A DNA stretch of 64,000 bases from Sphingomonas aerophila. GTDB lineage: Bacteria > Pseudomonadota > Alphaproteobacteria > Sphingomonadales > Sphingomonadaceae. Below, piece by piece: positions 46,712 through 55,826 of this stretch (the stretch's first letter is position 1; every line of letters starts with the position of its first letter). Made by a program: the position numbers and the translations under genes. The notes under the pieces are model-generated. The model saw only the letters and a list, made by a program, of their open reading frames with translations, had not been told where the DNA came from and made no database searches. The stretch spans positions 1 to 64,000 of the forward strand of contig NZ_JACIJK010000007.1 of the NCBI RefSeq assembly GCF_014199305.1, given 5' to 3'.

Positions 46712-47455
46712 ATGATCTTGCGCAGCGACGAGACGCTGGATGTGGGCGTTTCAGGTAGTAGCCCGATGCGAATGCATATGTTCCGCCCCGCGGTCGAAGG
46801 CCGATATCCGGGCGTGGTCCTGTTCTCCGAAATCTACCAGGTCACGGCGCCGATCCGTCGTCTGGCGGCAATGATCGCCGGCAACGGCTATGTCGTGGCC
46901 GTGCCAGAAGTCTATCACGAGTATGAACCGATCGGCACCGTCCTTCAATACGATGCCGTCGGGACGGATCGCGGCAATGCGCTGAAGTTCACCAAGCCTG
47001 TTGCCGCCTATGACGCCGATGCGGATGCTGCCCTGACCGCCCTGGCACAGCACCCGGCATGCAATGGCAGGATGGGAACGTTTGGCGTGTGTCTTGGCGG
47101 CCACCTGGCCTACCGCGCGGCGCTCGACGCACGCGTTTCGGCGGCAGCGTGCTTCTATCCCACCGACATTCATTCGAGCACGCTCGGAGCTGGCAGATCG
47201 GACGACAGCCTTTTGCGCATGGACGAGTTGAAGGCCGACGCTCTGTTCGTGTGGGGACGGCAGGATCCTCATGTTCCCTTTGCCGGGCGCGAGGCCATCC
47301 GGGCGCGGCTGGAAGAAGTCGGCGCGCGGTACGAATGGCACGAGCTGAACGCGCAGCATGCGTTCCTGCGCGATGAGGGCCCGCGGTACGATCCCGCGCA
47401 CTTCCTGCATTCGATCGCCCTGACGCTTGGGTTCTACGCCCGCGCCCTGGCATGA
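46712..47455 (+). CDS. Dienelactone hydrolase-family protein
   Basis: The 247-residue alpha/beta hydrolase shows the DLH signature: PGVVLFSEIYQVTAPIRRLA, nucleophile Cys in FGVCLGGHLAYRAAL, catalytic Asp in WGRQDPHVP and His in AQHAFLRDEGPRYDP. These enzymes open lactone rings, as in chloroaromatic degradation, or hydrolyse esters. No aromatic pathway genes are nearby, so the substrate is unknown. ATG 46712 follows AGGAGAAAAGGCGA and gives the normal DLH N terminus; the open frame upstream to 46619 is not conserved. Confidence 0.87.
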   Translation: MILRSDETLDVGVSGSSPMRMHMFRPAVEGRYPGVVLFSEIYQVTAPIRRLAAMIAGNGYVVAVPEVYHEYEPIGTVLQYDAVGTDRGNALKFTKPVAAYDADADAALTALAQHPACNGRMGTFGVCLGGHLAYRAALDARVSAAACFYPTDIHSSTLGAGRSDDSLLRMDELKADALFVWGRQDPHVPFAGREAIRARLEEVGARYEWHELNAQHAFLRDEGPRYDPAHFLHSIALTLGFYARALA

Positions 47456-47492
47456 TGCCGCGGCGTTCGTGAGCAAGGCAGTTGGAGCCAGG

Positions 47493-48107
47493 CTAGCTTT
47501 CGGCTGCCCTTTTGCGACGCAGGCGGCGCACGCGCGAGGCGGTTCCGCAGCCGGCGTCTGAGCACCAGCGCCGCTTCCCGGACCTTGAGGTATCCAGGAA
47601 GAACCAGCCGCAGTCCGTACCCGCACAGACGGTGATCGGACGGCGGGCCGGGTCGGCCAACAGGTCTGCCGCACCAAGAATGGCGCGGTGCTGGACGGCA
47701 TCAATGTCGTCGGCCAGCCAGCGCCAGCCGGGCGGCGAACCGAAGATCGAGAAGCGGCGATGGGCGAGCGCTGCCGCCACCGCTTGCTCGAAGTCCTTTG
47801 CTGCGACCGGATTAACGGCGGCGCCGTCGACCTCCGCTCGCACCACCAGGCGCAATGCTTCCCGCGCGTGAAGCAGTTCGACATGGGCCTGTCTCGCACG
47901 CGAGGGCGATCGTTCGCCCATGTCGAGCAAGAATTCGCGATCCGACGATGACAGGAGCCCGACCCGCACGGCCCAGAATGTGTCGTCCCGGAAACACCTC
48001 AGCACGTCCTGGTCTTTGGGCGGTCGGTCGAGATCGACTGTGTTGAGCAGGTCCAGGGCGGGGTGCCCTCCCACAAGCCGGATCGTCAGAACGGAATGGG
48101 CAGACAT
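47493..48107 (-). CDS. CGNR zinc-finger/ABATE-domain transcriptional regulator
   Basis: The 204-residue protein has an N-terminal ABATE (stress-induced, DUF1470) domain (LVGGHPALDLLNTVDLD) and a C-terminal CGNR zinc finger. The visible metal residues are Cys in VCAGTDCGWFFLD and Cys in RRWCSDAGCGTASRVRRLR; the last motif reads CGTA instead of CGNR. The family is thought to bind DNA, as the finger is basic. It is divergent from an EamA transporter gene with an 84-base gap, a common pairing that suggests local control of export. Confidence 0.85.
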   Translation of the reverse strand: MSAHSVLTIRLVGGHPALDLLNTVDLDRPPKDQDVLRCFRDDTFWAVRVGLLSSSDREFLLDMGERSPSRARQAHVELLHAREALRLVVRAEVDGAAVNPVAAKDFEQAVAAALAHRRFSIFGSPPGWRWLADDIDAVQHRAILGAADLLADPARRPITVCAGTDCGWFFLDTSRSGKRRWCSDAGCGTASRVRRLRRKRAAES

Positions 48108-48191
48108 CCACCATAGATCGGCTTGAAACCAAAGCGGGGCAAGAAGGTTGTAACGAGCAAGACCACATTTACCCGTTACAGGAGCGACGTG

Positions 48192-49106
48192 ATGGATGCC
48201 CGGGAGCGTGGCATGTTCCTGACCTTGTGCGTCATCTGGGGTTCGACCTGGATCGGGGTAAAAGCGGGGCTGGAGGCAGTGCCGCCGCTGTTCCTGGCCG
48301 GTTCGCGGTTTACATCGGCCGGCGTGGTCCTGATCGCGGTCGCAACGACCCGCGAGGGCTGGGCCATACGGCGGGCCGATTGGGGCCGCATGGTGATCGC
48401 GTCGGTGCTGATGATCTCGCTATGCTACGGCCCGTTGTTCTGGGGCATGCGCTTCGTGGACAGCGGCACGGCGGCGGTGCTGGACCTCGGGCTGACCCCG
48501 ATCGCGCTACTCGTCTTTGCGCTGATCCTTGGCGACGAACGTCCATCCCTGACCAAGTTCGTTGCCATTGCGCTGGGCCTGTCCGGTACCCTTGTCCTCT
48601 TCGGCCCGGATGCTTGGCGTGGGTGGAGCGGTGAAACGGGCTCCGCGTGGCGTCTGGCGGGATCGGCCGCGATTGCTGCGTCGACGCTGACCTATGGCTT
48701 GGGGTCGGTGATGGCGCGTCCCTTGCTCGCCCGATATTCCGCAATCCTTATTTCCGGGACGACGACTTTCCTCGGCGGCCTTGTTCTGCTGCTTTGTTCC
48801 GCGATCACAGAGCCAGGCTTCGCACGAGCGATGCGGGGCGATTGGGGCTGGGCCGCATGGGGTGGGTGGGCATTCCTGGTCCTGTTCGGCTCATTGATCG
48901 GCTACAGCCTTTACATGGTGCTGCTGCGTGATGTGGGATCGTCGCGTGCCGGCATGTACGCCTTTGTGTCGCCAGTGGTCGCCCTGTTGCTTGGCGCAGC
49001 CTTGCGGGACGAGACGGTCAGTCCAGTGTCGCTGATCGGAGCGGCCGTTATGCTTTTCGCGGCGTGGCTGGCGCTTAGGAGGACGGCCGAGCAGGCGATC
49101 ATCTGA
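48192..49106 (+). CDS. EamA/DMT-superfamily transporter
   Basis: The 304-residue protein has about ten membrane helices in two EamA repeats. The first begins MFLTLCVIWGSTWIGVKAGL with FLAGSRFTSAGVVLIAVA, the second TYGLGSVMARPLLARYSAIL, and the C terminus has YAFVSPVVALLLGAALRDE. The family exports amino acids, nucleotides or drugs. AGGAG precedes ATG 48192. The divergent CGNR regulator probably controls it. The substrate is unknown. Confidence 0.88.
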   Translation: MDARERGMFLTLCVIWGSTWIGVKAGLEAVPPLFLAGSRFTSAGVVLIAVATTREGWAIRRADWGRMVIASVLMISLCYGPLFWGMRFVDSGTAAVLDLGLTPIALLVFALILGDERPSLTKFVAIALGLSGTLVLFGPDAWRGWSGETGSAWRLAGSAAIAASTLTYGLGSVMARPLLARYSAILISGTTTFLGGLVLLLCSAITEPGFARAMRGDWGWAAWGGWAFLVLFGSLIGYSLYMVLLRDVGSSRAGMYAFVSPVVALLLGAALRDETVSPVSLIGAAVMLFAAWLALRRTAEQAII

Positions 49107-49158
49107 ACGATCTCGCAGAGCGCTGGACCCGGACGGCGATCACCGTCATTCTGCTGGC

Positions 49159-49923
49159 ATGGATGACAAGACCGGTCAGGGCGAGCCGATAATCCACCGC
49201 GCGCGTAGCGTCGCAGCCGGGTTTGCCGACGTCGGGCTCACTCATGCCGAGGAGCTGCTACGCCGAATGTCGCCCGAGGGTCGCGAGCAGGCGCGGCGTG
49301 AGCGAGAGGCGAAAGCGCGCCGGCAAAAGCGCCTGATGGGTCGGCTTGTCCTGGCAGCCGTTGTCGCCATGCTCGCCTGGGCGCTGCTGTCCACAATCCT
49401 ATTGCCTGGCGCTTCATTTGCTGTCGCTGCCGCGCTGATGCTGTTGTTGACTACGCTTGTCTTCATGCGCGCTGAGTCCCGCGCGCCAGGGCGCGAAGCC
49501 CTGGTCGAGGCCGCGCTCCCCGCCTTGGCGGAGGAAGCTTTTACCTGGGTCGCTGCGCAGCGCCGGGGCCTTCCCGCGCCCGCGCTCCAGCTGACCGACA
49601 GCATCGGCCACCGCCTTGACGAGTTAGCGCCGCAGCTGGCACGTCTCGATCCGCGCAGCCCTGCGGCCTCGGGCATTCGAAAGCTGGTCGCGGTGGAGCT
49701 GCCGGACCTGGTGGCAGGCTGGCGCGGTGTGCCCTTGTCGCAGCGGCGAGCGCCCCTTGCCGACGGACGAACGCCCGACGACCACCTGGTGAACGGATTG
49801 CAGTTGGTCGACGCTGAGCTTTCCCGCATCAACGAGCAACTCGGGCGCGGCGGCTTGGACGATATCGCAGTTCTCGGGCGGTATCTTGAGCTGAAATACG
49901 ATGGAGATCGTGACCTCGGGTGA
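49159..49923 (+). CDS. Membrane protein with two helices, unknown function
   Basis: The 254-residue product has a basic, charged N-terminal region (SPEGREQARREREAKARRQK). A hairpin of two membrane helices follows (about residues 62-105; LVLAAVVAMLAWALLSTILL, then FAVAAALMLLLTTLVFM), then a long cytoplasmic helical part (AAQRRGLPAPALQLTDSIGH). I recognise it as a sphingomonad conserved hypothetical with no known role. It lies 52 bases after the EamA gene on the same strand and may share its transcript. Confidence 0.7.
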   Translation: MDDKTGQGEPIIHRARSVAAGFADVGLTHAEELLRRMSPEGREQARREREAKARRQKRLMGRLVLAAVVAMLAWALLSTILLPGASFAVAAALMLLLTTLVFMRAESRAPGREALVEAALPALAEEAFTWVAAQRRGLPAPALQLTDSIGHRLDELAPQLARLDPRSPAASGIRKLVAVELPDLVAGWRGVPLSQRRAPLADGRTPDDHLVNGLQLVDAELSRINEQLGRGGLDDIAVLGRYLELKYDGDRDLG

Positions 49924-50064
49924 GGCCCACCAGCTGGGTACAACGCTCCCGTGCCAAAGCGGACGGCATTGCTGATTGTGACTTAAGTTATTTGTCACTC
50001 GATCAGCGGCAGCTGGACGGGTTGAGTTAGCTCTTGGTTAACCGAGTGAGAGCAAAATTGGCAT

Positions 50065-50385
50065 GTGATCACTAGCGTCCTCTCGTCTCAGTCCATCTTT
50101 GCGAAGCAGATGCTGCTCACCGCCGGGGCGCTGAGCTCACTGGCATTAATGCCGCCCAAGAACGGTCGAATGCTGCTGGTTCCGGTTTCCGCGACCGCGG
50201 AGCACGGGATGATCAAGCTGGCGATCGAGCAAGGCGCCTTGCTGGTCGGACCAGGTCCGGTGCCCGGCTCGTTCGTGGTTCAGGGGGAACGAGGGCGGCT
50301 GTGGTCCGCCATGTTGCACGCGGGCGTTGTTGCCACGGCCGCGCCGAGTTCCGGGTGCGGTTCCGACCAGGAGGCGCGTCCATGA
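50065..50385 (+). CDS. Small hypothetical protein coupled to a chemoreceptor gene
   Basis: The 106-residue product has a hydrophobic start ([20 protein letters not shown]) and a small beta-rich body ([40 protein letters not shown]). No domain was recognised. Its stop overlaps the chemoreceptor start (ATGA), so translation is coupled. That suggests a role with the receptor, perhaps as a regulator or sensor partner. Function unknown. Confidence 0.6.
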   Translation: MITSVLSSQSIFAKQMLLTAGALSSLALMPPKNGRMLLVPVSATAEHGMIKLAIEQGALLVGPGPVPGSFVVQGERGRLWSAMLHAGVVATAAPSSGCGSDQEARP

Positions 50386-51932
50386 GCGAGGCTGCGCTCG
50401 ATCGGTTTCGCCTCAACGGCATCTATTATGCCGCGATAGGTGGCTGGGTATGCTGGCTGTGGCTGCTAATGATGGGATTGCTGCTCGGTAACGCCGATCT
50501 GTTACCGGCTCTCGTCATCGGCGGCGTCGTGAACGTCGGTCCCACCATCATGGCCTGGCGCAAGCGATACGACGCCAGTGCGCGCCTGACTGCGGGTACC
50601 CTCGCAGCGGTTCACCCGGCCCTGGGCGTGTACCTGCTCGGCGGACATGCCTGGCAGATGGACGCGCATATGTACTTTTTCGTCGGTCTGGCCGCGCTGA
50701 CCGTGTTGTGTGATTGGAAGCCGATCGCGCTCGCATCGGCGTTGATCGCGGTCCACCATCTCGCGCTCGAAATGCTTGCGCCGGGTTGGGTGTTCGTCGG
50801 GTCCGGCAATCTCGGCCGCGTGCTTGTCCATGCTGCGGCGGTCATCCTCCAATTCTCGGTACTCGGCCTCGTCACCAATCGGTTGCGGGCGTTGATGATC
50901 GAGCAAGGGCGCGCCCGCGAGGAAAGTGGACGGCTGGCCGAAGAGGCCATGGCGCGCGCCCGTGAACTGGAAGTAGCGATAGCCCATGCCGAGGCGGCGG
51001 CAGCAGAGGCAGCCGACGCTCGACGACGCGAGAGTGGGGAGCGAGCCCGTCGCGAGGAAGTCGAATTGCAGGCGGGCCAGCAACGGCGGGCAGAGATGTT
51101 GCTGCTCGCCGACCAATTCGAGGCGACGGTGGCCAGCGTCGCGAAACAGGTCGGCGACACGGTGACACAACTCACCCTTTCAGCCAAAACCCTGAAAGGG
51201 TCCGCCGAGCAAGCAAGCGTACGGACCATGATGGGTGCTGCCACGGCGGGCCAGGCGTCTGACGGAGCGGCAGACCTTGCCAGGCGCGTGCTGGAGATGT
51301 CGGCTTCGATCACCACCATCGCCTCAACGGTGGAAGCGCAGGGTCGGTCGAGCCAACTGGCCGGTGACCGGTCCGATGCAGCGCGTGAAGCCGTGGACAG
51401 CCTGCACGGACACACGGCCAAGATCACAGCCTTTGCAGACACGATCGACCAACTCGCCCGTCAGACGAACCTGCTGGCCCTGAACGCGACCATTGAGGCA
51501 GCGCGCGCAGGCGAAGCGGGACGCGGTTTCGCCATCGTTGCGAGCGAAGTGAAGAACCTGGCGGGTCAGGCGCAGAAAGCGACAGGATCGATCCAGGAAC
51601 TGGCCACGCTCGCGCAGTCCGGGGCAGAGGCGACCCGCGACGCGCTGCTCGCCATCACCCGTTTCGTCGAGGACTTGACGATCACTGCCGGCTCCATCGA
51701 GGGCGAGCTTGCCAGCCAGCGGACGGTCGCGGCTTCCATCGGCGGCGCCGCCCGTGAGACAGCGGCGGGCGCAACCGAGATTCTGAGCCAGATGCAGGAG
51801 ATCGCGGGCGTTACCAAAGGGACGGAGAGCCTGTCGGACGACGTTGCGCAGGCGGTTGATCTGCTTGCATCGGCTGCGCAGCGCCTTGCCACGGAAACCA
51901 GACAGTTCGTGAGCCAGTTGCGCGCGGCCTGA
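50382..51932 (+). CDS. Methyl-accepting chemotaxis protein with six-helix membrane domain
   Basis: The 516-residue protein has six hydrophobic segments in the first 180 residues (for example [20 protein letters not shown] and [20 protein letters not shown]) with very short loops and no periplasmic ligand domain. A coiled coil follows ([16 protein letters not shown]), then the signalling hairpin [20 protein letters not shown] with [20 protein letters not shown]. No HAMP domain was seen. Receptors of this kind sense membrane-embedded signals such as redox state or light-linked changes. ATG 50382 overlaps the upstream small gene. Confidence 0.88.
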   Translation: MSEAALDRFRLNGIYYAAIGGWVCWLWLLMMGLLLGNADLLPALVIGGVVNVGPTIMAWRKRYDASARLTAGTLAAVHPALGVYLLGGHAWQMDAHMYFFVGLAALTVLCDWKPIALASALIAVHHLALEMLAPGWVFVGSGNLGRVLVHAAAVILQFSVLGLVTNRLRALMIEQGRAREESGRLAEEAMARARELEVAIAHAEAAAAEAADARRRESGERARREEVELQAGQQRRAEMLLLADQFEATVASVAKQVGDTVTQLTLSAKTLKGSAEQASVRTMMGAATAGQASDGAADLARRVLEMSASITTIASTVEAQGRSSQLAGDRSDAAREAVDSLHGHTAKITAFADTIDQLARQTNLLALNATIEAARAGEAGRGFAIVASEVKNLAGQAQKATGSIQELATLAQSGAEATRDALLAITRFVEDLTITAGSIEGELASQRTVAASIGGAARETAAGATEILSQMQEIAGVTKGTESLSDDVAQAVDLLASAAQRLATETRQFVSQLRAA

Positions 51933-52006
51933 GGGCCATGAGTGGGTCTGTGCCGCCGGGGCCGCGAAACGTCAGGGCGCCTAGCGCGCTGATTACATAA
52001 AAGGCG

Positions 52007-52717
52007 TCACCGGCGAGTGGCGGCGCGCCGTGGGCCTCCCGGTACGCCATTTTCGTTTGAGGCCGCGGTCTGGCGCTGTTCCTCATGGATGGAGAACAGC
52101 GATTGCATCAGCTCTTCCTCGTCACTGGACATGACGGCCAGTACTTCGGCCTCGTCGCAATCCTGTGCTGCCAGGTACGCGTGACCCATGCTGGAATCGA
52201 TATAAAGCGCTTCGCCAGGGCCTAACGTGACGGTGTCATAGAATTCCGTCTGCACGACCACCTTGCCACTCAGGACGTACAGGAACTCCTCGCCGCTGTG
52301 GCGGACAAGGTCACCGAACTGTTCGGTGGAGCGGGCGCGGATCTTGGTCAGGACAGGGACCATTCGTTTCCGCCGCAGCTCCGTGCAGAGATAATAATAG
52401 TCGTAATTGGGGGTCTCGACGCGAACGGACCTTGCCACATCGCTCAGGCTGCGCCGCGCGGTGACGGGCTGAGCCGTATCCTCGACTCCTTCCGCGAACA
52501 ACTCGGACATGCGCATGCCCAGCCGCTGCCCGAGTTGCTGCAGCTTGTCATAGCTGAGCGTCAGGCGGTCATGCTCGATCTTGGACAGGGTCGAAACGGG
52601 GATGCCGCTCTTCGCGCTCATCTCCTTTAATGTCCACCCTTCCCGCGAGCGCAGGCCCCGCAACAGGGCGCCAAGAGTGGGCGGGGATGACGACACGGCA
52701 ATACTCCAGCAGCCCAT
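52007..52717 (-). CDS. XRE-family regulator with C-terminal cupin domain
   Basis: The 236-residue protein has an N-terminal XRE helix-turn-helix (LGALLRGLRSREGWTLKEMS, AKSGIPVSTLSKIEHDRLTL; residues about 14-70). A cupin sensor domain follows (about 115-195; RHSGEEFLYVLSGKVVVQTE, GPGEALYIDSSMGHAYLA). This type often represses catabolism genes and responds to small amines, amino acids or their derivatives (PuuR is one example). It is divergent from the serine hydrolase gene at 52819, so it probably controls that operon. TGATCA repeats lie between them. Confidence 0.9.
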   Translation of the reverse strand: MGCWSIAVSSSPPTLGALLRGLRSREGWTLKEMSAKSGIPVSTLSKIEHDRLTLSYDKLQQLGQRLGMRMSELFAEGVEDTAQPVTARRSLSDVARSVRVETPNYDYYYLCTELRRKRMVPVLTKIRARSTEQFGDLVRHSGEEFLYVLSGKVVVQTEFYDTVTLGPGEALYIDSSMGHAYLAAQDCDEAEVLAVMSSDEEELMQSLFSIHEEQRQTAASNENGVPGGPRRAATRR

Positions 52718-52729
52718 TGACGAGTTTTC

Positions 52730-52769
52730 TGATCAGGATCACAGTGTCCCGATCGGAGCCACTTGATCA
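52730..52769. promoter_or_regulatory. Pair of TGATCAG repeats in the divergent promoter region
   Basis: TGATCA, each followed by G, occurs at 52730-52735 and 52764-52769, 34 bases apart, between the XRE-cupin regulator and the peptide operon. The core is a palindrome and the two sites are about three helical turns apart, a spacing used by cooperating dimers. It could be the regulator's binding site; no direct evidence. Confidence 0.4.
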
Positions 52770-52818
52770 GCTTATCGGTCCGGGGGCGGTACGGCAACGC
52801 TGAAAGGGGAAAGTGGCC

Positions 52819-54813
52819 ATGCGATTGAAGAGGTGGGCCGCAACGCTGGCCATGCTGATCAGCGGTGTCGCGCCGGCACAGTTACCCGTGAGCAAGCTGC
52901 CACCGGCACCTGCGCCGACCATCGTTTCCGCAGCGGTGCCGACGCCACAGGGGCGACACGAGCTGACGGCGGCGGACGTGGACCCGTGGCTCGACGGCTA
53001 CATGCCCTATGCCTTGCACAGCGCGGACATTGCCGGGGCGGTAGTGATGGTGGTGCGTAACGGACAGATCATCGCATCGCGTGGCTACGGCTATGCTGAC
53101 ATCGGCAAGCGGCAGCCCGTCAATCCAGCTTTGACATTGTTTCGGCCCGGATCCGTGTCGAAGCTCGTGACCTGGACCGCCGTCATGCAGCAGGTCCAGG
53201 CAGGCAAGATCAATCTCGATCAGGACATCAACACCTATCTCGATTTCCGAATCCCGCCCCGAAACGGCAAGCCGATCACCATGCGCCAGATCATGACGCA
53301 CACGGCCGGCTTCGAGGAAGCGGCCAAGGACCTGATCACCTACAATTCCAAGGACGTCCAGCCGATCGGGCGTTATCTGAAGCGGTGGACGCCTCGGCGG
53401 ATCTTTGATCCGGGAACCACGCCCGCTTACTCCAACTGGGCAACAACACTGGCCGGCTATGTCGTCGAACGTGTCTCGGGCGAGCCGTTCGACACCTATG
53501 TCGAACGTCACATATTCGCGCCGCTCGACATGCGCACTGCGAGCTTCCGTCAGCCGCTGCCCCCTGCGCTCGCACGGCTTTCGGCTGTTGGCTACCCACG
53601 CGCCTCGGAGCCGGCCAAGGGGTTTGAGGTCGTGGTGCCGGGCCCTGCGGGAGCGTTGTCTGCATCTGGCTTGGACATGGCCAAGTTCATGATCGCGCAC
53701 CTGGATGGGGGGCGGGGCGTCCTCGACCCGGCGACCGCCGCGACCATGCACAACAGCCCGCTTGACCGGGTGAACCCTTATTCGCTGATCCCGCCGCTCA
53801 ACCGCATGGAGCTTGGCTTCTTCGAAACCAACATCAACGGGCGGGAGGTGATCGCCCATCTTGGTGATACGGAAAACTTTCACACCTCTCTGCACCTGTT
53901 CATGGCCGACCGGGTCGGCTTGTACGTGTCGTTCAACAGCGCGGGGCGGGAAGGGGCAGCGCACGCTGTTCGCGGGCAGCTGTTCCAGGACTTTGCGGAC
54001 CGTTATTTCCCGAGCACGGAGCGTGACGGGCGTGTCGACGCCAGGACGGCGGCTGAACATGCACGCATGATGGTGGGCCAGTGGCAGAACAGCCGCCACT
54101 CGGAATCAAACTTCGTCAACATCCTGAACCTCTTCGGCCAGTCGCAGATCTCCGTCGACGACAAGGGCGCACTGGTCATTCCCGCCCTGAAGGGTCCCGG
54201 TGGCGCGTTGCAGAAATGGGTGGAAATCGCCCCCTTTGTGTGGCGCGATGCCAATGGCCACGACCGGCTTGCGGCGAAGGTGGTGGACGGCAAGGTCGTG
54301 CGCTGGAGCTTCGACCTCGTTTCCCCGTTCATGATGTTCGATCCCGTGCCCGCGTCGCGTTCGGCAACGTGGTTGAAACCTGCCTTGTACGCGAGCCTGG
54401 CCGTTCTGCTTCTCACGGTGCTGTACTGGCCCGCGACCTGGTATATCCGGCGTCGTTACCAGTCGCAGCTGAAAGTAACCGGGCAGGCCCGCCGGGCGTA
54501 CCGCGCGACCCGCATCATGGCGCTTGCCGACCTGCTGGTACTCGCCAGCTGGGTGGCGTTCGTCACCATCCTGTTGGGTGACCTGCAACTTCTGTCGTCG
54601 GGCGCTGACGTGTTCCTGTGGGCGCTACAGATCCTGGGCGCGATCGTGTTCGTTGGCGCGGTAGGCATCGCGGCGTGGAATGCGTGGCTCACCTGGCGGG
54701 ACGGGCGACGCTGGACGGCCAAGCTGTGGAGCGCCCTTGTCCTGCTGGCGACGCTGGTCGTGCTGTACGTTGCATCGACGTTCAGCCTGCTGGCGATGAC
54801 GGTGAACTACTGA
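52819..54813 (+). CDS. Serine hydrolase (S12, beta-lactamase-like) with C-terminal membrane domain
   Basis: The 664-residue product has a signal peptide (ATLAMLISGVAPAQ) and an S12 penicillin-binding fold. The SxxK motif is SVSK in RPGSVSKLVTW, the second motif YSN in PAYSNWATTLAGYV, and the third HLG in IAHLGDTENF. After the catalytic domain come about four membrane helices (residues about 515-660). Families of this fold include D-aminopeptidases, D,D-carboxypeptidases and esterases. GGGGA lies eight bases before ATG 52819. It is the first gene of the operon and its stop overlaps the next start (TGATG). The third serine hydrolase at 63198 is its close relative. Confidence 0.87.
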   Translation: MRLKRWAATLAMLISGVAPAQLPVSKLPPAPAPTIVSAAVPTPQGRHELTAADVDPWLDGYMPYALHSADIAGAVVMVVRNGQIIASRGYGYADIGKRQPVNPALTLFRPGSVSKLVTWTAVMQQVQAGKINLDQDINTYLDFRIPPRNGKPITMRQIMTHTAGFEEAAKDLITYNSKDVQPIGRYLKRWTPRRIFDPGTTPAYSNWATTLAGYVVERVSGEPFDTYVERHIFAPLDMRTASFRQPLPPALARLSAVGYPRASEPAKGFEVVVPGPAGALSASGLDMAKFMIAHLDGGRGVLDPATAATMHNSPLDRVNPYSLIPPLNRMELGFFETNINGREVIAHLGDTENFHTSLHLFMADRVGLYVSFNSAGREGAAHAVRGQLFQDFADRYFPSTERDGRVDARTAAEHARMMVGQWQNSRHSESNFVNILNLFGQSQISVDDKGALVIPALKGPGGALQKWVEIAPFVWRDANGHDRLAAKVVDGKVVRWSFDLVSPFMMFDPVPASRSATWLKPALYASLAVLLLTVLYWPATWYIRRRYQSQLKVTGQARRAYRATRIMALADLLVLASWVAFVTILLGDLQLLSSGADVFLWALQILGAIVFVGAVGIAAWNAWLTWRDGRRWTAKLWSALVLLATLVVLYVASTFSLLAMTVNY

Positions 54814-55826
54814 TGCCGCGTCTGTCGCTATCGGTCACCACCGACGCATTGAGGCTTGCCCAGCCGTTCCGCATCTCAGGCTATGTTTTCGAAACCGCGG
54901 ACGTGCTGGTGGTCGAGCTGGACGACGGCACCTATCGAGGGCGCGGGGAGGCGGCCGGGGTCTATTACATGGGCGACGACCTGCCGCACATGCGCGAGGC
55001 AATCGAAGGTGCGCGAAAGGCGATCGAGGCGGGTCCAACTCGCGAGGCGCTGCGCGCCCTCCTGCCACCTGGTGGTGCGCGCAACGCAGTGGATGCGGCG
55101 TTGTGGGAGCTGGAGGCCGCCCGTACGGGCCAGCCGGTCTGGAGGTTGGCCGGCCTGGAAGCGGCGCCACGGCCGATCGTAACGACCTTCACCATCAGCG
55201 CCGACGAGCCCGAGGCGATGGCGAGCGTGGCACGCGGTTACAGGGCGGCACGGTCGATCAAGGTGAAGCTGACTGGCGAGCTTGAGCTGGACCTGCGCCG
55301 GGTGGCGGCAATCCGTGTGGCGCGGCCGGACGTTTGGCTGGGCGTGGATGGCAACCAGGGCTTCGCGCGCGCGGACCTCGATGCTCTTGTCCGCGGGCTG
55401 GGCGAGCATCGCGTCGCGCTTCTGGAGCAGCCGCTCAAGCGAGGTGAGGAAGGGTTGCTGGACGGCTATCGCTCCGCCGTCCCAATCGCTGGCGATGAAA
55501 GCCTGTTGTCGCTGGACGACCTCACCCAGGCAAAGGGTCGCTTCGATGTCGTCAACATCAAGCTCGATAAGTGCGGTGGGCTGACCGAAGGATTGATGAT
55601 GGCCGCAGAGGCCCGGCGGCAGGGCCTGGGTGTCATGGTCGGCACCATGATCGGCACCAGCCTGGCAACCGCGCCCGGCTTTGTGCTGGGCCAGCTTGCC
55701 GACCTCGTCGACCTGGACGGCCCGACCTTCCTGGCAGACGATCGTACTCCCAGCGTTACCTACACCGATGGGACGCTGTTTGTCCGCCCCGAGGTGTGGG
55801 GCACGCGGGAGGCTGCGGCTCGATGA
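54813..55826 (+). CDS. Enolase-superfamily epimerase, dipeptide epimerase/DgcA-like
   Basis: The 337-residue protein belongs to the muconate-lactonizing/dipeptide-epimerase subgroup. Catalytic Lys pair in SIKVKLTGELELD, metal ligands Asp in LGVDGNQGF, Glu in LLEQPLKRG and Asp in AGDESLLS, and the second Lys in VNIKLDKCGG are visible. Related enzymes epimerise L-Ala-D/L-Glu or racemise N-acetyl-D-Glu (DgcA). Because a DgcN-type gene lies in the same operon, DgcA function is favoured. ATG 54813 overlaps the previous stop; the open frame upstream is a shadow of that gene. Confidence 0.85.
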   Translation: MPRLSLSVTTDALRLAQPFRISGYVFETADVLVVELDDGTYRGRGEAAGVYYMGDDLPHMREAIEGARKAIEAGPTREALRALLPPGGARNAVDAALWELEAARTGQPVWRLAGLEAAPRPIVTTFTISADEPEAMASVARGYRAARSIKVKLTGELELDLRRVAAIRVARPDVWLGVDGNQGFARADLDALVRGLGEHRVALLEQPLKRGEEGLLDGYRSAVPIAGDESLLSLDDLTQAKGRFDVVNIKLDKCGGLTEGLMMAAEARRQGLGVMVGTMIGTSLATAPGFVLGQLADLVDLDGPTFLADDRTPSVTYTDGTLFVRPEVWGTREAAAR

